Positions 1-5,947 of a DNA stretch of 6,446 nucleotides are shown piece by piece (within the stretch, counting starts at the first letter, position 1; every line of letters begins with the position of its first letter). The notes beneath the pieces are model-generated. The model did not search any database. It saw only the letters and a list, made by a program, of their open reading frames with translations, and had not been told where the DNA came from. Source of the DNA: an uncultured Eubacteriales bacterium (GTDB lineage: Bacteria; Bacillota; Clostridia; Oscillospirales; Oscillospiraceae); NCBI GenBank assembly GCA_900545805.1, contig URAL01000057.1, positions 1-6,446 on the forward strand, written 5' to 3'. Made by a program: the position numbers and the translations under genes.

Positions 1-1033
1 CCAGGCCGATAAGAGCGCCGTGGTTTCCGATATTCTTCGTTAGGCTCTCGGCCAGTACGGCCCAAAGCTTCTGTCCGTCCTCGGTGCTGCTCTCGGCAAT
101 GCTGAACTCATAGCCTATGCGCTTGACAACATCACCGGGCTTATAGTACTCACTGAGCTTATCATAGAAATCGCTGATGGCGCTGGTGAAGCTCACAAGC
201 TCGTCGCAGCTGAGCTCATTGAGCTTGAGCTTTTCCTCATACTCCTTCGGAATGACCCCCGCGACCGAGCCGATACGCTCAACGCCCTCTGGCAGACCGA
301 CATACTCGAACAGCTGGTTCAAAAGCTGGATATTATTCTTAACAAGCTTGTCAAAGCTGTAGTCTCCGTGCTCGGAAATAAACCTGTTTATGATATTGAC
401 GCGTCCCTCGGAGATGCCGAATTTCTCAGCCGTCGCGGCAGAGGCAGCGTCGCGGCTTATTATCTGACCAAGTATCGAGAAGCCGTAATCGACGGCCTTG
501 TCTATCTGTTCGACGGTTTCGACCGTGCTCTTGAGTATCCCCCGTGCCATATCGTCGCTCGACGCGGCAACACTTATGAGTATCGAATTTTTAAGGTTCG
601 TTATATACTCCTTCTCCTGAAGCGAGGTCACGATTTCCGTAACGGCTGTCTTATAATCCTTGCCCTTGAGCTCAAGTCCTTCGAGCACCGGCTGCGATTC
701 TTCATTGAGTCCTTCAACATTCACTACGATGTCACGGTCGTTTACCTCGATGCGTATGCTGGGGTTAACGTCGATCATAATAACGCTGTTGTGCGCCATG
801 CTGACGCTCTGCACAACGGAGGTGAGCGTCATCTCGTCCTTATCCACACGCGGGCCGTTTGCGGCTATCACACCCGTACCGAGTATGACTATGGCAAGGC
901 TCGCGGCTATGGACGCGATGACATTGCGTGAGCCGGAGCGCCTGCGCGCCGTTTTCACGCTTTCGGTCATTATCTCTTCAATATATTCATCTTTTACAGA
1001 GCCCATGGCTCTGAGCAATCTGTCGCTCTTCAA
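1..1033 (-). CDS. RsgI-like transmembrane anti-sigma factor (C-terminus beyond window)
   Basis: This gene should encode the membrane anti-sigma partner of the sigma factor just upstream: it would hold the sigma factor at the membrane and release it on an envelope signal. The frame is open for all 344 visible codons and has no stop before the window edge. The start is taken as TTG at 1033-1031, which overlaps the sigma-gene stop (TTGA) and has AAGGA seven bases upstream; an in-frame ATG at 1006 is the alternative. Residues 1-36 are charged and presumably cytoplasmic, 37-58 form one hydrophobic membrane segment, and the rest is presumably extracytoplasmic. Residues 80-135 match the RsgI middle domain: DVNPSI at 88-93, then an EVN strand and an LxLKGKxYxxAV helix. 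Residues 158-344 look helical and hydrophilic, and I recognise no carbohydrate-binding or enzyme domain there. The short N-terminus does not obviously match the classical RsgI N-terminal domain. The family call is fairly secure; the signal is unknown. Confidence 0.82.
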   Translation of the reverse strand, partial: MKSDRLLRAMGSVKDEYIEEIMTESVKTARRRSGSRNVIASIAASLAIVILGTGVIAANGPRVDKDEMTLTSVVQSVSMAHNSVIMIDVNPSIRIEVNDRDIVVNVEGLNEESQPVLEGLELKGKDYKTAVTEIVTSLQEKEYITNLKNSILISVAASSDDMARGILKSTVETVEQIDKAVDYGFSILGQIISRDAASAATAEKFGISEGRVNIINRFISEHGDYSFDKLVKNNIQLLNQLFEYVGLPEGVERIGSVAGVIPKEYEEKLKLNELSCDELVSFTSAISDFYDKLSEYYKPGDVVKRIGYEFSIAESSTEDGQKLWAVLAESLTKNIGNHGALIGL

Positions 1034-1590
1034 AGAGATATTCCTTCTTTCATGAAATGTTTTTTCAGTCTGCCGCGCAGTCTGAAAAGCATCGTAGTTG
1101 TTTTTGAAACCGATATGTCATACCGCTCGGCGACATCGGCAATGGGCTCCATCATCCAGTATCGCCGCATAAAAACTCCTCGCTCCACGGCGCTGAGCGT
1201 TTCAAGAAAGCTGTTCAGCGCGTTCGTTATATCTTCGGAATCCTGCCGTCTCTCGAACTCGTCGACGCCCGATACACACTCGGCAAGCTCATCAAGCAGC
1301 ACCGGCACCTCGCCGTTTCCGCGCTTTGAGCTGTTTTTCCGCCGCAGCTTATCGAGCGCGATATTGCGGGTTATCTTCCCTATGTAGGCCGAAAGCGAAT
1401 CCGGCTCGTTCGGCGGGATGCTTCCCCAGGCCCTCATATAGGCATCATTCACGCACTCTTCGCTGTCCTCGGCATTTCCGAGAACATTGAATGCCACGCG
1501 GTGACAATAGCGGCCGTATTTAATATCTATTTGTAAAAGAGCTTCCTCGGAACGCGCCAGAAAAAGCTCAACAATACGCCGATCGTCCAC
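1030..1590 (-). CDS. ECF-like sigma-70 family RNA polymerase sigma factor
   Basis: A 186-residue alternative sigma factor that would direct RNA polymerase to a dedicated promoter set. Residues about 24-90 form sigma region 2: a YCHRVAFNVLGN helix, the acidic DSEECVNDAYMRAW segment, and the DNA-contacting AYIGKITRNIALDKLRRK. Residues about 121-180 form region 4, with the helix-turn-helix IADVAERYDIS followed by a basic recognition helix ending in RLRGRLKKHF. There is no region 1 or 3, and the length is normal for an ECF factor. The start is GTG at 1590-1588, supported by AGGAGT at 1601-1596 six bases upstream. The 3' end overlaps the start of the anti-sigma gene, so the two are probably translationally coupled and made in a fixed ratio. 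It is transcribed divergently from cdsA. The regulon cannot be read from this sequence, although the anti-sigma partner and the neighbours suggest an envelope-related response. Confidence 0.92.
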   Translation of the reverse strand: MDDRRIVELFLARSEEALLQIDIKYGRYCHRVAFNVLGNAEDSEECVNDAYMRAWGSIPPNEPDSLSAYIGKITRNIALDKLRRKNSSKRGNGEVPVLLDELAECVSGVDEFERRQDSEDITNALNSFLETLSAVERGVFMRRYWMMEPIADVAERYDISVSKTTTMLFRLRGRLKKHFMKEGISL

Positions 1591-1595
1591 AATAA

Positions 1596-1601
1596 ACTCC
1601 T
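1596..1601 (-). promoter_or_regulatory. Ribosome binding site fixing a GTG start
   Basis: AGGAGT on the minus strand lies six bases before GTG (1590-1588). It is the reason for choosing this non-ATG start for the sigma factor. Confidence 0.75.
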
Positions 1602-1616
1602 AACTCTAACTATAAA

Positions 1617-1642
1617 GACGGATATTTAGATTAAGTATCACA
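1617..1642 (-). promoter_or_regulatory. Candidate ECF-type promoter of the sigma/anti-sigma operon
   Basis: On the minus strand TGTGAT (1642-1637) is followed after 16 bases by CGTC (1620-1617). CGTC is the usual -10 core of ECF promoters, and TG at the start of the -35 also fits. A transcript would begin near 1610, about 20 bases before the GTG, which is a sensible leader for the ribosome binding site. The -35 is degenerate compared with TGAAAC. ECF sigma genes are commonly autoregulated, which makes the site plausible, but it is an inference. A housekeeping -10 such as TATAGT a few bases downstream cannot be excluded. Confidence 0.35.
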
Positions 1643-1697
1643 TTTTTTTGCGAAAAACACAAGAATTATTTTTCCATCAAGGCCATTTTACGATAAT

Positions 1698-1723
1698 TGA
1701 AACCATTTGTTGTTGTAGACGGC
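1698..1723 (+). promoter_or_regulatory. Candidate ECF-type promoter upstream of cdsA
   Basis: TGAAAC at 1698-1703 is a perfect match to the -35 of many Bacillus ECF promoters. After 16 bases comes CGGC at 1720-1723, one base away from CGTC. Transcription would start near 1730 and read into cdsA. The site overlaps the housekeeping promoter candidate at 1713-1741, so both may be used. The -10 is imperfect and the region is AT-rich, so a chance match is possible. Confidence 0.3.
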
Positions 1724-1741
1724 ATATTAATATGTTATATT
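1713..1741 (+). promoter_or_regulatory. Housekeeping (sigma-A) promoter of the cdsA cluster, extended -10
   Basis: TTGTAG at 1713-1718 as -35, a 17-base spacer and TATATT at 1736-1741 as -10. A TG at 1733-1734 in the extended -10 position strengthens it. Start of transcription is expected near 1748, leaving a leader of about 35 bases before the TTG of cdsA with AGAGGG at 1769-1774 as ribosome binding site. Confidence 0.55.
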
Positions 1742-1782
1742 AGGTGTTAAATCTGTACTTTTAACGAAAGAGGGTAACTGTC

Positions 1783-2586
1783 TTGAAAACAAGAGTTATA
1801 TCGGCGACGGTGCTTATAATACTGGTCGTTACATGTTTTGCACTGGGTCCCGTGACGAGAGCGCTGTTCCTGCTGGCGGCGATGATAATGGCCGTATGGG
1901 AGACATGCCGCGCCATAGGATATAAAAACGTCGTATGCTCTCCCTGGATACTGTACGCTTACTGCGCCGCAACTGTCGCGGAGCTTTGGTTCAATGCCGA
2001 CGCTTTAGTATTTGAGATTACCTTTTTCCTTGCCGTATTTGCCGTTATGACGGCCGGTATCGTTTCAAAAAAGATCCGCGGCGCGGGCGCGCTTGCTACA
2101 CTGGGCGTTCTGGCATACCCGGTCATTCCGTTTATCATTGTGTGTAAGCTTGCGCTTATGGACAGCGGCGTTTGGATCCCGGTGTTTTCTATCGCATGCA
2201 TATCCACCTGGGTGTGCGACAGCTTTGCGCTGTTTGGCGGCAGAAGATTCGGAAAGCATAAGCTCGCGCCCGAGGTCAGCCCCCATAAGACCGTCGAGGG
2301 CAGTGTCTGCGGCGCGATAAGCGCAGTCGCTGCAGGCGTTATACTTTTCTTCGTGCTCAAGCAGTGGTTTAATGTAAGCATTCTCGGCTGCACTCTGACC
2401 GCGCTTATCTGCTCGAGCTTCGGCCAGGTCGGCGACCTTGCGGCCTCGCTGATAAAGCGCATGGCCGGCCTTAAGGATTACAGCAATCTCATCCCCGGTC
2501 ACGGCGGCGTTATGGACAGGGTAGACAGTCTGCTCTTCTCCATCCCCTCGTCGTACTTCTGCCTTATTATTGCGGGCATCATCTGA
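1783..2586 (+). CDS. cdsA: Phosphatidate cytidylyltransferase (CDP-diacylglycerol synthase)
   Basis: A polytopic membrane enzyme that converts phosphatidic acid and CTP into CDP-diacylglycerol and pyrophosphate, the branch point for phosphatidylglycerol, cardiolipin and related lipids. The 267 residues are mostly hydrophobic helices, and the length is normal for the family. The diagnostic C-terminal signature is complete at 222-248: SLIKR, then KD at 231-232, then IPGHGGVMDRVD. The upstream conserved block is also present: D146, GGRRFGKHK at 152-160 and SPHKTVEG at 166-173, plus the GDL element around D218. The start is TTG at 1783, with AGAGGG at 1769-1774 eight bases upstream, and the encoded MKTRVISA opening is typical of CdsA. 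In many bacteria cdsA sits with uppS, dxr and rseP; here it is followed after 20 bases by a lipid kinase gene, probably in the same transcript. Confidence 0.95.
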   Translation: MKTRVISATVLIILVVTCFALGPVTRALFLLAAMIMAVWETCRAIGYKNVVCSPWILYAYCAATVAELWFNADALVFEITFFLAVFAVMTAGIVSKKIRGAGALATLGVLAYPVIPFIIVCKLALMDSGVWIPVFSIACISTWVCDSFALFGGRRFGKHKLAPEVSPHKTVEGSVCGAISAVAAGVILFFVLKQWFNVSILGCTLTALICSSFGQVGDLAASLIKRMAGLKDYSNLIPGHGGVMDRVDSLLFSIPSSYFCLIIAGII

Positions 2587-2606
2587 ACCCTGCGGAGTAA
2601 AATCTA

Positions 2607-3506
2607 ATGAAGAACTTTTCTCAACTTAAAAAGCTCATGCTCATAATAAACCCCGTTTCGGGGCGGCGCACCTCACTGCGCTTTCTGCCGGATATAATAG
2701 GGATATTCTCGGCAAACGACTATGCAGTGACGGTTTTTCCGACCACTAAAAGCGGTGACGCAACGGATTTTGCGATGTACTACGGAAAGGAATTTGACCT
2801 TATCGTCTGCATAGGCGGCGACGGTACGCTCAACGAGGTGATAAGCGGCATCATACGCGGCGATTGCCGTACGCCGCTCGGCTACATTCCGTCGGGCAGC
2901 ACAAATGATTTTGCCGCCTGCCACGGAATATCCTCGGATATGCTCGAGGCTGCGCGTAGCATAGTCGGCGGCAGGCCGAAAAGGATCGACATCGGGAAAT
3001 TCGGAGAGCAGTATTTTTCATATGTTGCGGCCTTCGGCGCGTTTTCCTGGCTGTCATATACCACGCCGCAGAACCTCAAAAATATGCTGGGGCACTCGGC
3101 ATACCTGCTTGATGCGGTGAGGGATCTTTCGAAGATCCGGGCTCATCATTTGAGGCTCGATATCGGTGAATTCACCTGCGAGGGTGACTATATATTCGGC
3201 GCTGTATGCAATTCGACCTCTGTCGCAGGGACGATATCTCTTCCGAAGGCCGTTGTAGATACAGGCGATGGGAAGTTTGAGATACTGCTTGTCCATGAGC
3301 CGCAGACGATTATAGATTTTCAGAATATTCTTCTCGGCATTTTTACGCAGGACTACTCCTCCCCCTTCCTTGATTTCTTTCAGGCTCAGTCGCTGAAGAT
3401 AGAGGCACCGGAGGATCTCGACTGGTCACTCGACGGTGAGCGCGGAAAGGGCGCAGAAAGGCACGAGATTGAAAATCTCGCAGGCAGACTAACTCTTATA
3501 TGCTGA
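2607..3506 (+). CDS. Diacylglycerol kinase family lipid kinase (DagK/YegS/BmrU type)
   Basis: A soluble or membrane-associated lipid kinase that uses ATP to phosphorylate a lipid hydroxyl, most likely on diacylglycerol, giving phosphatidic acid. The 299 residues match the family length. Visible motifs in order are NPVSG at 15-19, the nucleotide-binding GGDGTLNEV at 70-78, PSGSTNDFA at 95-103, a CNSTSVAG segment near 201-208, DTGDGKFE at 218-225, and the DGE-type motif LDGE at 275-278 near the C-terminus. The family usually has GT rather than GS in the PxGTxNDFA motif, a small deviation. The start is ATG at 2607 with GGAG at 2594-2597, nine bases before it. It follows cdsA by 20 bases and is probably co-transcribed, which favours phosphatidic acid as the product. 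The exact lipid substrate cannot be proved from sequence, since YegS-type relatives can use other lipids. Confidence 0.88.
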   Translation: MKNFSQLKKLMLIINPVSGRRTSLRFLPDIIGIFSANDYAVTVFPTTKSGDATDFAMYYGKEFDLIVCIGGDGTLNEVISGIIRGDCRTPLGYIPSGSTNDFAACHGISSDMLEAARSIVGGRPKRIDIGKFGEQYFSYVAAFGAFSWLSYTTPQNLKNMLGHSAYLLDAVRDLSKIRAHHLRLDIGEFTCEGDYIFGAVCNSTSVAGTISLPKAVVDTGDGKFEILLVHEPQTIIDFQNILLGIFTQDYSSPFLDFFQAQSLKIEAPEDLDWSLDGERGKGAERHEIENLAGRLTLIC

Positions 3507-3534
3507 AAAATTACCGCTTTTGGCGGTAATTTTT
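3506..3534 (+). terminator. Hairpin terminator or attenuator after the lipid kinase gene
   Basis: A perfect 12-bp stem with arms 3506-3517 (AAAAATTACCGC) and 3523-3534 and a 5-base loop. The run of five T closes the stem, so the structure resembles a terminator in both directions. It begins in the last base of the kinase stop codon and ends 11 bases before the next start codon, so it may only partly stop transcription and let some polymerase through to the YihY gene. Confidence 0.7.
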
Positions 3535-3545
3535 CATGGGGGTCT

Positions 3546-4355
3546 ATGAAAAAAATCTTTAACACAATAAACAATTTCATGATTGAAATAAGCGAGGACA
3601 ACATAAACGCCCACGCCGCGGCGAGCGCGTTTTACATGTTTTTATCACTCGTTCCGTTTGTAGCGCTTTTGACGGCGATAATACCCTACACAGGTCTTTC
3701 GCAGGAAACGCTTTTTGACGCGATCGAGCGCTACATACCGGCAGCTCTGCAAGCGATAATCGAATCGGTCGTCGACGATATATACTTTGCCCCGGGTGCT
3801 GTTTTGCCGCTTTCGATATTGCTGACGATATGGCTTTCAAGCCGTGCATTTTCGGCGCTCATCCGCGGAATCGAGGATATTTTCCACTCGCCGAAGTACT
3901 CTACCTTCCTGCGCCGCAGTCTGATCGCATGCTTTTACACGATCAGTATGATAGCCGTTGCGATAATCGTGCTTGCACTGATGGTCTTCAGCAAGGAGAT
4001 ATATGACCTTATAAGCATCCATCTGCCGGCGGTCTCACCGGCCCTGGTCCTGCTTCTCAAGCTCAGGTTCGTCGTCGCTTTTCTGATACTGGCGGTGGTC
4101 TTCCTCGCGATATACAAGGGCATTCCCGGAGTTAAAATAAAGCTTCTGCATCTGCTGCCGGGAGCCGCCGTAGCCGCGGCAGCGTGGCTGCTGTTCACAT
4201 GGCTGTTTTCGCTTTTTATCCGCTATGCCAACTATTCCACCTACGGCAGCCTTGCAACGATAGTCATATCCCTTCTCTGGATGTACTGGTGCATGTACAT
4301 CATTCTGCTCGGAGCCTCTGTAAACCAGTTTATTATAGAGGCGCATGAGGACTGA
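3546..4355 (+). CDS. YihY/BrkB family inner-membrane protein
   Basis: A 269-residue polytopic membrane protein of the YihY/virulence factor BrkB family, once annotated as ribonuclease BN. Its biochemical role remains uncertain; members have been proposed to act as transporters or envelope proteins. Six hydrophobic segments are visible at roughly 28-48, 86-107, 127-149, 167-190, 202-226 and 235-262. Family features include the N-terminal AAASAFYMFLSLVPF block (24-38), LSSRAFSALIRGIEDIF near 97-113 and the very typical C-terminal YGSLATIV plus LLGASVNQF at 233-262. The start at 3546 is the only in-frame ATG that keeps the N-terminal helix; the next one is at 3579 with no ribosome binding site. 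The GGGGGT at 3538-3543 can pair with the 16S tail only with a G-U wobble, and it lies very close to the ATG, so translation may be weak. It may be the last gene of the cdsA transcript by read-through of the hairpin upstream. Confidence 0.9.
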   Translation: MKKIFNTINNFMIEISEDNINAHAAASAFYMFLSLVPFVALLTAIIPYTGLSQETLFDAIERYIPAALQAIIESVVDDIYFAPGAVLPLSILLTIWLSSRAFSALIRGIEDIFHSPKYSTFLRRSLIACFYTISMIAVAIIVLALMVFSKEIYDLISIHLPAVSPALVLLLKLRFVVAFLILAVVFLAIYKGIPGVKIKLLHLLPGAAVAAAAWLLFTWLFSLFIRYANYSTYGSLATIVISLLWMYWCMYIILLGASVNQFIIEAHED

Positions 4356-4400
4356 TTTTGCCGCATAATGCACAAATTTTAAATCTTAATTTTATATACA

Positions 4401-4429
4401 TTTACTTTATAAATTTGTTATGCTATAAT
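4401..4429 (+). promoter_or_regulatory. Promoter of the MATE transporter gene (extended -10)
   Basis: TTTACT at 4401-4406, a 17-base spacer, and a perfect TATAAT at 4424-4429 with TG at 4421-4422 in the extended -10 position. Transcription should start near 4436. This shows that the transporter has its own promoter and that the start codon must lie downstream of about 4436. Confidence 0.8.
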
Positions 4430-4468
4430 CAACACCGTTTTGAATTTATACATTATACAGGTGATAAA

Positions 4469-5860
4469 ATGAGTCAGAACAATTCGCTTGCCATGTTTGA
4501 GAATGAGTCAATCGGCAAGCTTATGCTTAAATTCTCCCTGCCGGCCATAGCGTCGATGGTCGTAAACTCCATATACAATATTGTTGACCAGATATTTATC
4601 GGTCAGGGCGTCGGCATGTACGGCAACGCGGCAACGAACCTCACCTTCCCTCTCGTCACGATAGCGATGGCCATAGGCACTCTCATAGCCGACGGCTGCG
4701 TTGCTTATTTCAGCTTAAAGCTCGGACAGAAGAACTACGATGAGGCCGCGCGCACCATGGGCAACGGCATTACGATATCTCTGCTGGCAGGTCTTTTCAT
4801 TACGCTTTCCATGGAGCTTCTGCTCACGCCGGTGCTGAATCTCTGCGGAGGCGCGAAGGTCGCAGAGGAAACGTTCAGATATGCCACCGAGTATGCGAGA
4901 ATAACGCTCATCGGCATACCGTTTGTCTGCATAAGCATGACGGTCAACAGCATTATCCGCGCGCAGGGCAATCCGCGCTACGCCATGATATCGAATATAT
5001 CCGGCTGTCTGCTGAATGTTGTGCTTGACGCGTGGTTCGTCCTCGGCCTTGGCTGGGGCGTCGCGGGCGCTGCCTGGGCAACGATAATCGGTCAGATACT
5101 TAACTTCGTTCTCGCGGTTGCATACATTCCCCGTCTCAAGGGTATTGAATTCAAGCGCGAGTACGCTATGCTGAACGGAAAGACGCTGTTTTCGTTCCTG
5201 CCGCTCGGAATATCAAGCTTTTTTACACAGTTTGGCTCGACCATCGTCGTTATCTGCATGAATAACCTCACTGTAAAATACGGCCTGCAGAGCGTTTACG
5301 GTCCGGATATCCCGCTTGCTGCCTTCGGCATTGTCATGAAGGTAAACTCCATTATAGTCAGCGTCATGGTAGGCCTCGGAATAGGCAGTCAGCCCATCGT
5401 CGGATACAACTACGGTGCGAAGAACTTCCGCCGCGTTAAGGCAGCATATCTGCGGACCATCATCGTCGGACTCATTGTCGGCTTTATCGGCTGGGGCTGC
5501 TTCCAGCTGTTTACGCAGGAGATCATCAACATCTTCGGTCAGGAAAATGAGCTGTACAACGATTTTGCGCTCAAGTGCTTCCACATCTTCCTCGGCGCTA
5601 TATTCCTTGTCGGCTTCCTGATACCCTCCGGCATCTTCTTTCAATCGATCGGCAAGCCCGCAAAGGCTATGATCTGCACGCTGACAAGGCAGCTTCTCTA
5701 CTTCCTGCCCGGAGCCTATTTTCTCTCAAGCATCATGGGCATCGACGGTTTGCTGTACGCAGGTCCCGTGGGCGATACGCTCGCGGCAATAACCGTCGCT
5801 ATCCTGATAATCGGCGAGATGAGCATAATAAACGGCAAGATAAAAGAACAAAATGCATAG
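4469..5860 (+). CDS. MATE family multidrug efflux transporter (MepA-like)
   Basis: An integral membrane antiporter expected to export cationic drugs or other small organic compounds in exchange for Na+ or H+. The protein has 463 residues and about twelve membrane helices in two related halves, the normal length for MATE proteins. Typical elements are the N-terminal GKLMLKFSLPAIASMVVNSI and NIVDQIFIGQGVG block (16-49), GNAATNLTFPL at 52-62, IIRAQGNPRYAM at 162-173, QPIVGYNYGAKNFRRV at 308-323 and the second-half FFQSIGKPAKAM at 390-401. The frame stays open upstream to an ATG at 4358. I chose ATG 4469 because AGGTG (4459-4463) sits five bases before it, the promoter at 4401-4429 starts transcription after 4358, and the upstream stretch translates into an unlikely sequence. 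It is closest to the MepA type of the clostridia, but the substrate cannot be named. It is monocistronic, bounded by its own promoter and terminator. Confidence 0.93.
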   Translation: MSQNNSLAMFENESIGKLMLKFSLPAIASMVVNSIYNIVDQIFIGQGVGMYGNAATNLTFPLVTIAMAIGTLIADGCVAYFSLKLGQKNYDEAARTMGNGITISLLAGLFITLSMELLLTPVLNLCGGAKVAEETFRYATEYARITLIGIPFVCISMTVNSIIRAQGNPRYAMISNISGCLLNVVLDAWFVLGLGWGVAGAAWATIIGQILNFVLAVAYIPRLKGIEFKREYAMLNGKTLFSFLPLGISSFFTQFGSTIVVICMNNLTVKYGLQSVYGPDIPLAAFGIVMKVNSIIVSVMVGLGIGSQPIVGYNYGAKNFRRVKAAYLRTIIVGLIVGFIGWGCFQLFTQEIINIFGQENELYNDFALKCFHIFLGAIFLVGFLIPSGIFFQSIGKPAKAMICTLTRQLLYFLPGAYFLSSIMGIDGLLYAGPVGDTLAAITVAILIIGEMSIINGKIKEQNA

Positions 5861-5870
5861 TATCAAGCTT

Positions 5871-5898
5871 AAAGGCCTCCCGACAGGAGGCCTTTTTT
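5871..5898 (+). terminator. Rho-independent terminator of the MATE gene
   Basis: A 10-bp perfect GC-rich stem, AAAGGCCTCC at 5871-5880 with its complement at 5886-5895, a 5-base loop CGACA and six T at 5893-5898. It lies 10 bases after the transporter stop codon. Confidence 0.93.
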
Positions 5899-5909
5899 GC
5901 ATTTATGCA

Positions 5910-5938
5910 TTGACATATTTTGCATGCGGATATATTAT
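5910..5938 (+). promoter_or_regulatory. Consensus promoter placed for a leaderless transcript
   Basis: A perfect TTGACA at 5910-5915, a 17-base spacer and TATTAT at 5933-5938 (five of six -10 bases). The expected start of transcription, about seven bases after the -10, falls on or next to the A of the ATG at 5945. No ribosome binding site precedes that ATG, which fits a leaderless mRNA. Confidence 0.75.
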
Positions 5939-5947
5939 ATCCGCATG
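5923..5947. repeat. Perfect 25-bp palindrome, probable operator
   Basis: Two 12-base arms, CATGCGGATATA (5923-5934) and its exact complement (5936-5947), separated by one T. The palindrome covers the end of the promoter spacer, the whole -10 box and the ATG start codon of the next gene. A dimeric repressor binding here would block transcription. The protein that binds is not in this window, and a role as a DNA or RNA fold rather than an operator is possible. Confidence 0.7.

Noticed and set aside
368..931. Plus-strand open frame of 187 codons opposite the anti-sigma gene
   Set aside because: It has no ribosome binding site or recognisable domain, and the minus-strand frame here contains the RsgI motif and a membrane helix. 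It is a shadow of the GC-rich codon pattern.
1641..1660. T-run, GCG, A-run resembling a small hairpin in the divergent region
   Set aside because: Only weak A-T pairing with a three-base loop; it is more likely AT-rich promoter DNA than a terminator.
2065..2502. Long minus-strand open frames opposite cdsA
   Set aside because: The plus-strand frame carries the complete CdsA signature. The opposite frames have no family motifs and no ribosome binding sites that I can see.
4356..4400. Search for a terminator after the YihY gene
   Set aside because: The stretch is AT-rich with only short weak repeats around AAATTTTAAA; no GC stem followed by T was found.
4358..4468. Upstream extension of the MATE transporter by 37 residues
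   Set aside because: The promoter with its TATAAT at 4424-4429 lies inside this stretch, there is no ribosome binding site at 4358, and the conserved protein begins after the ATG at 4469.
5897..5944. Upstream extension of the zinc-domain protein from TTG 5897 or ATG 5924
   Set aside because: The stretch overlaps the MATE terminator, the TTGACA box and the palindrome, and has no ribosome binding site; transcription is expected to start near 5945.
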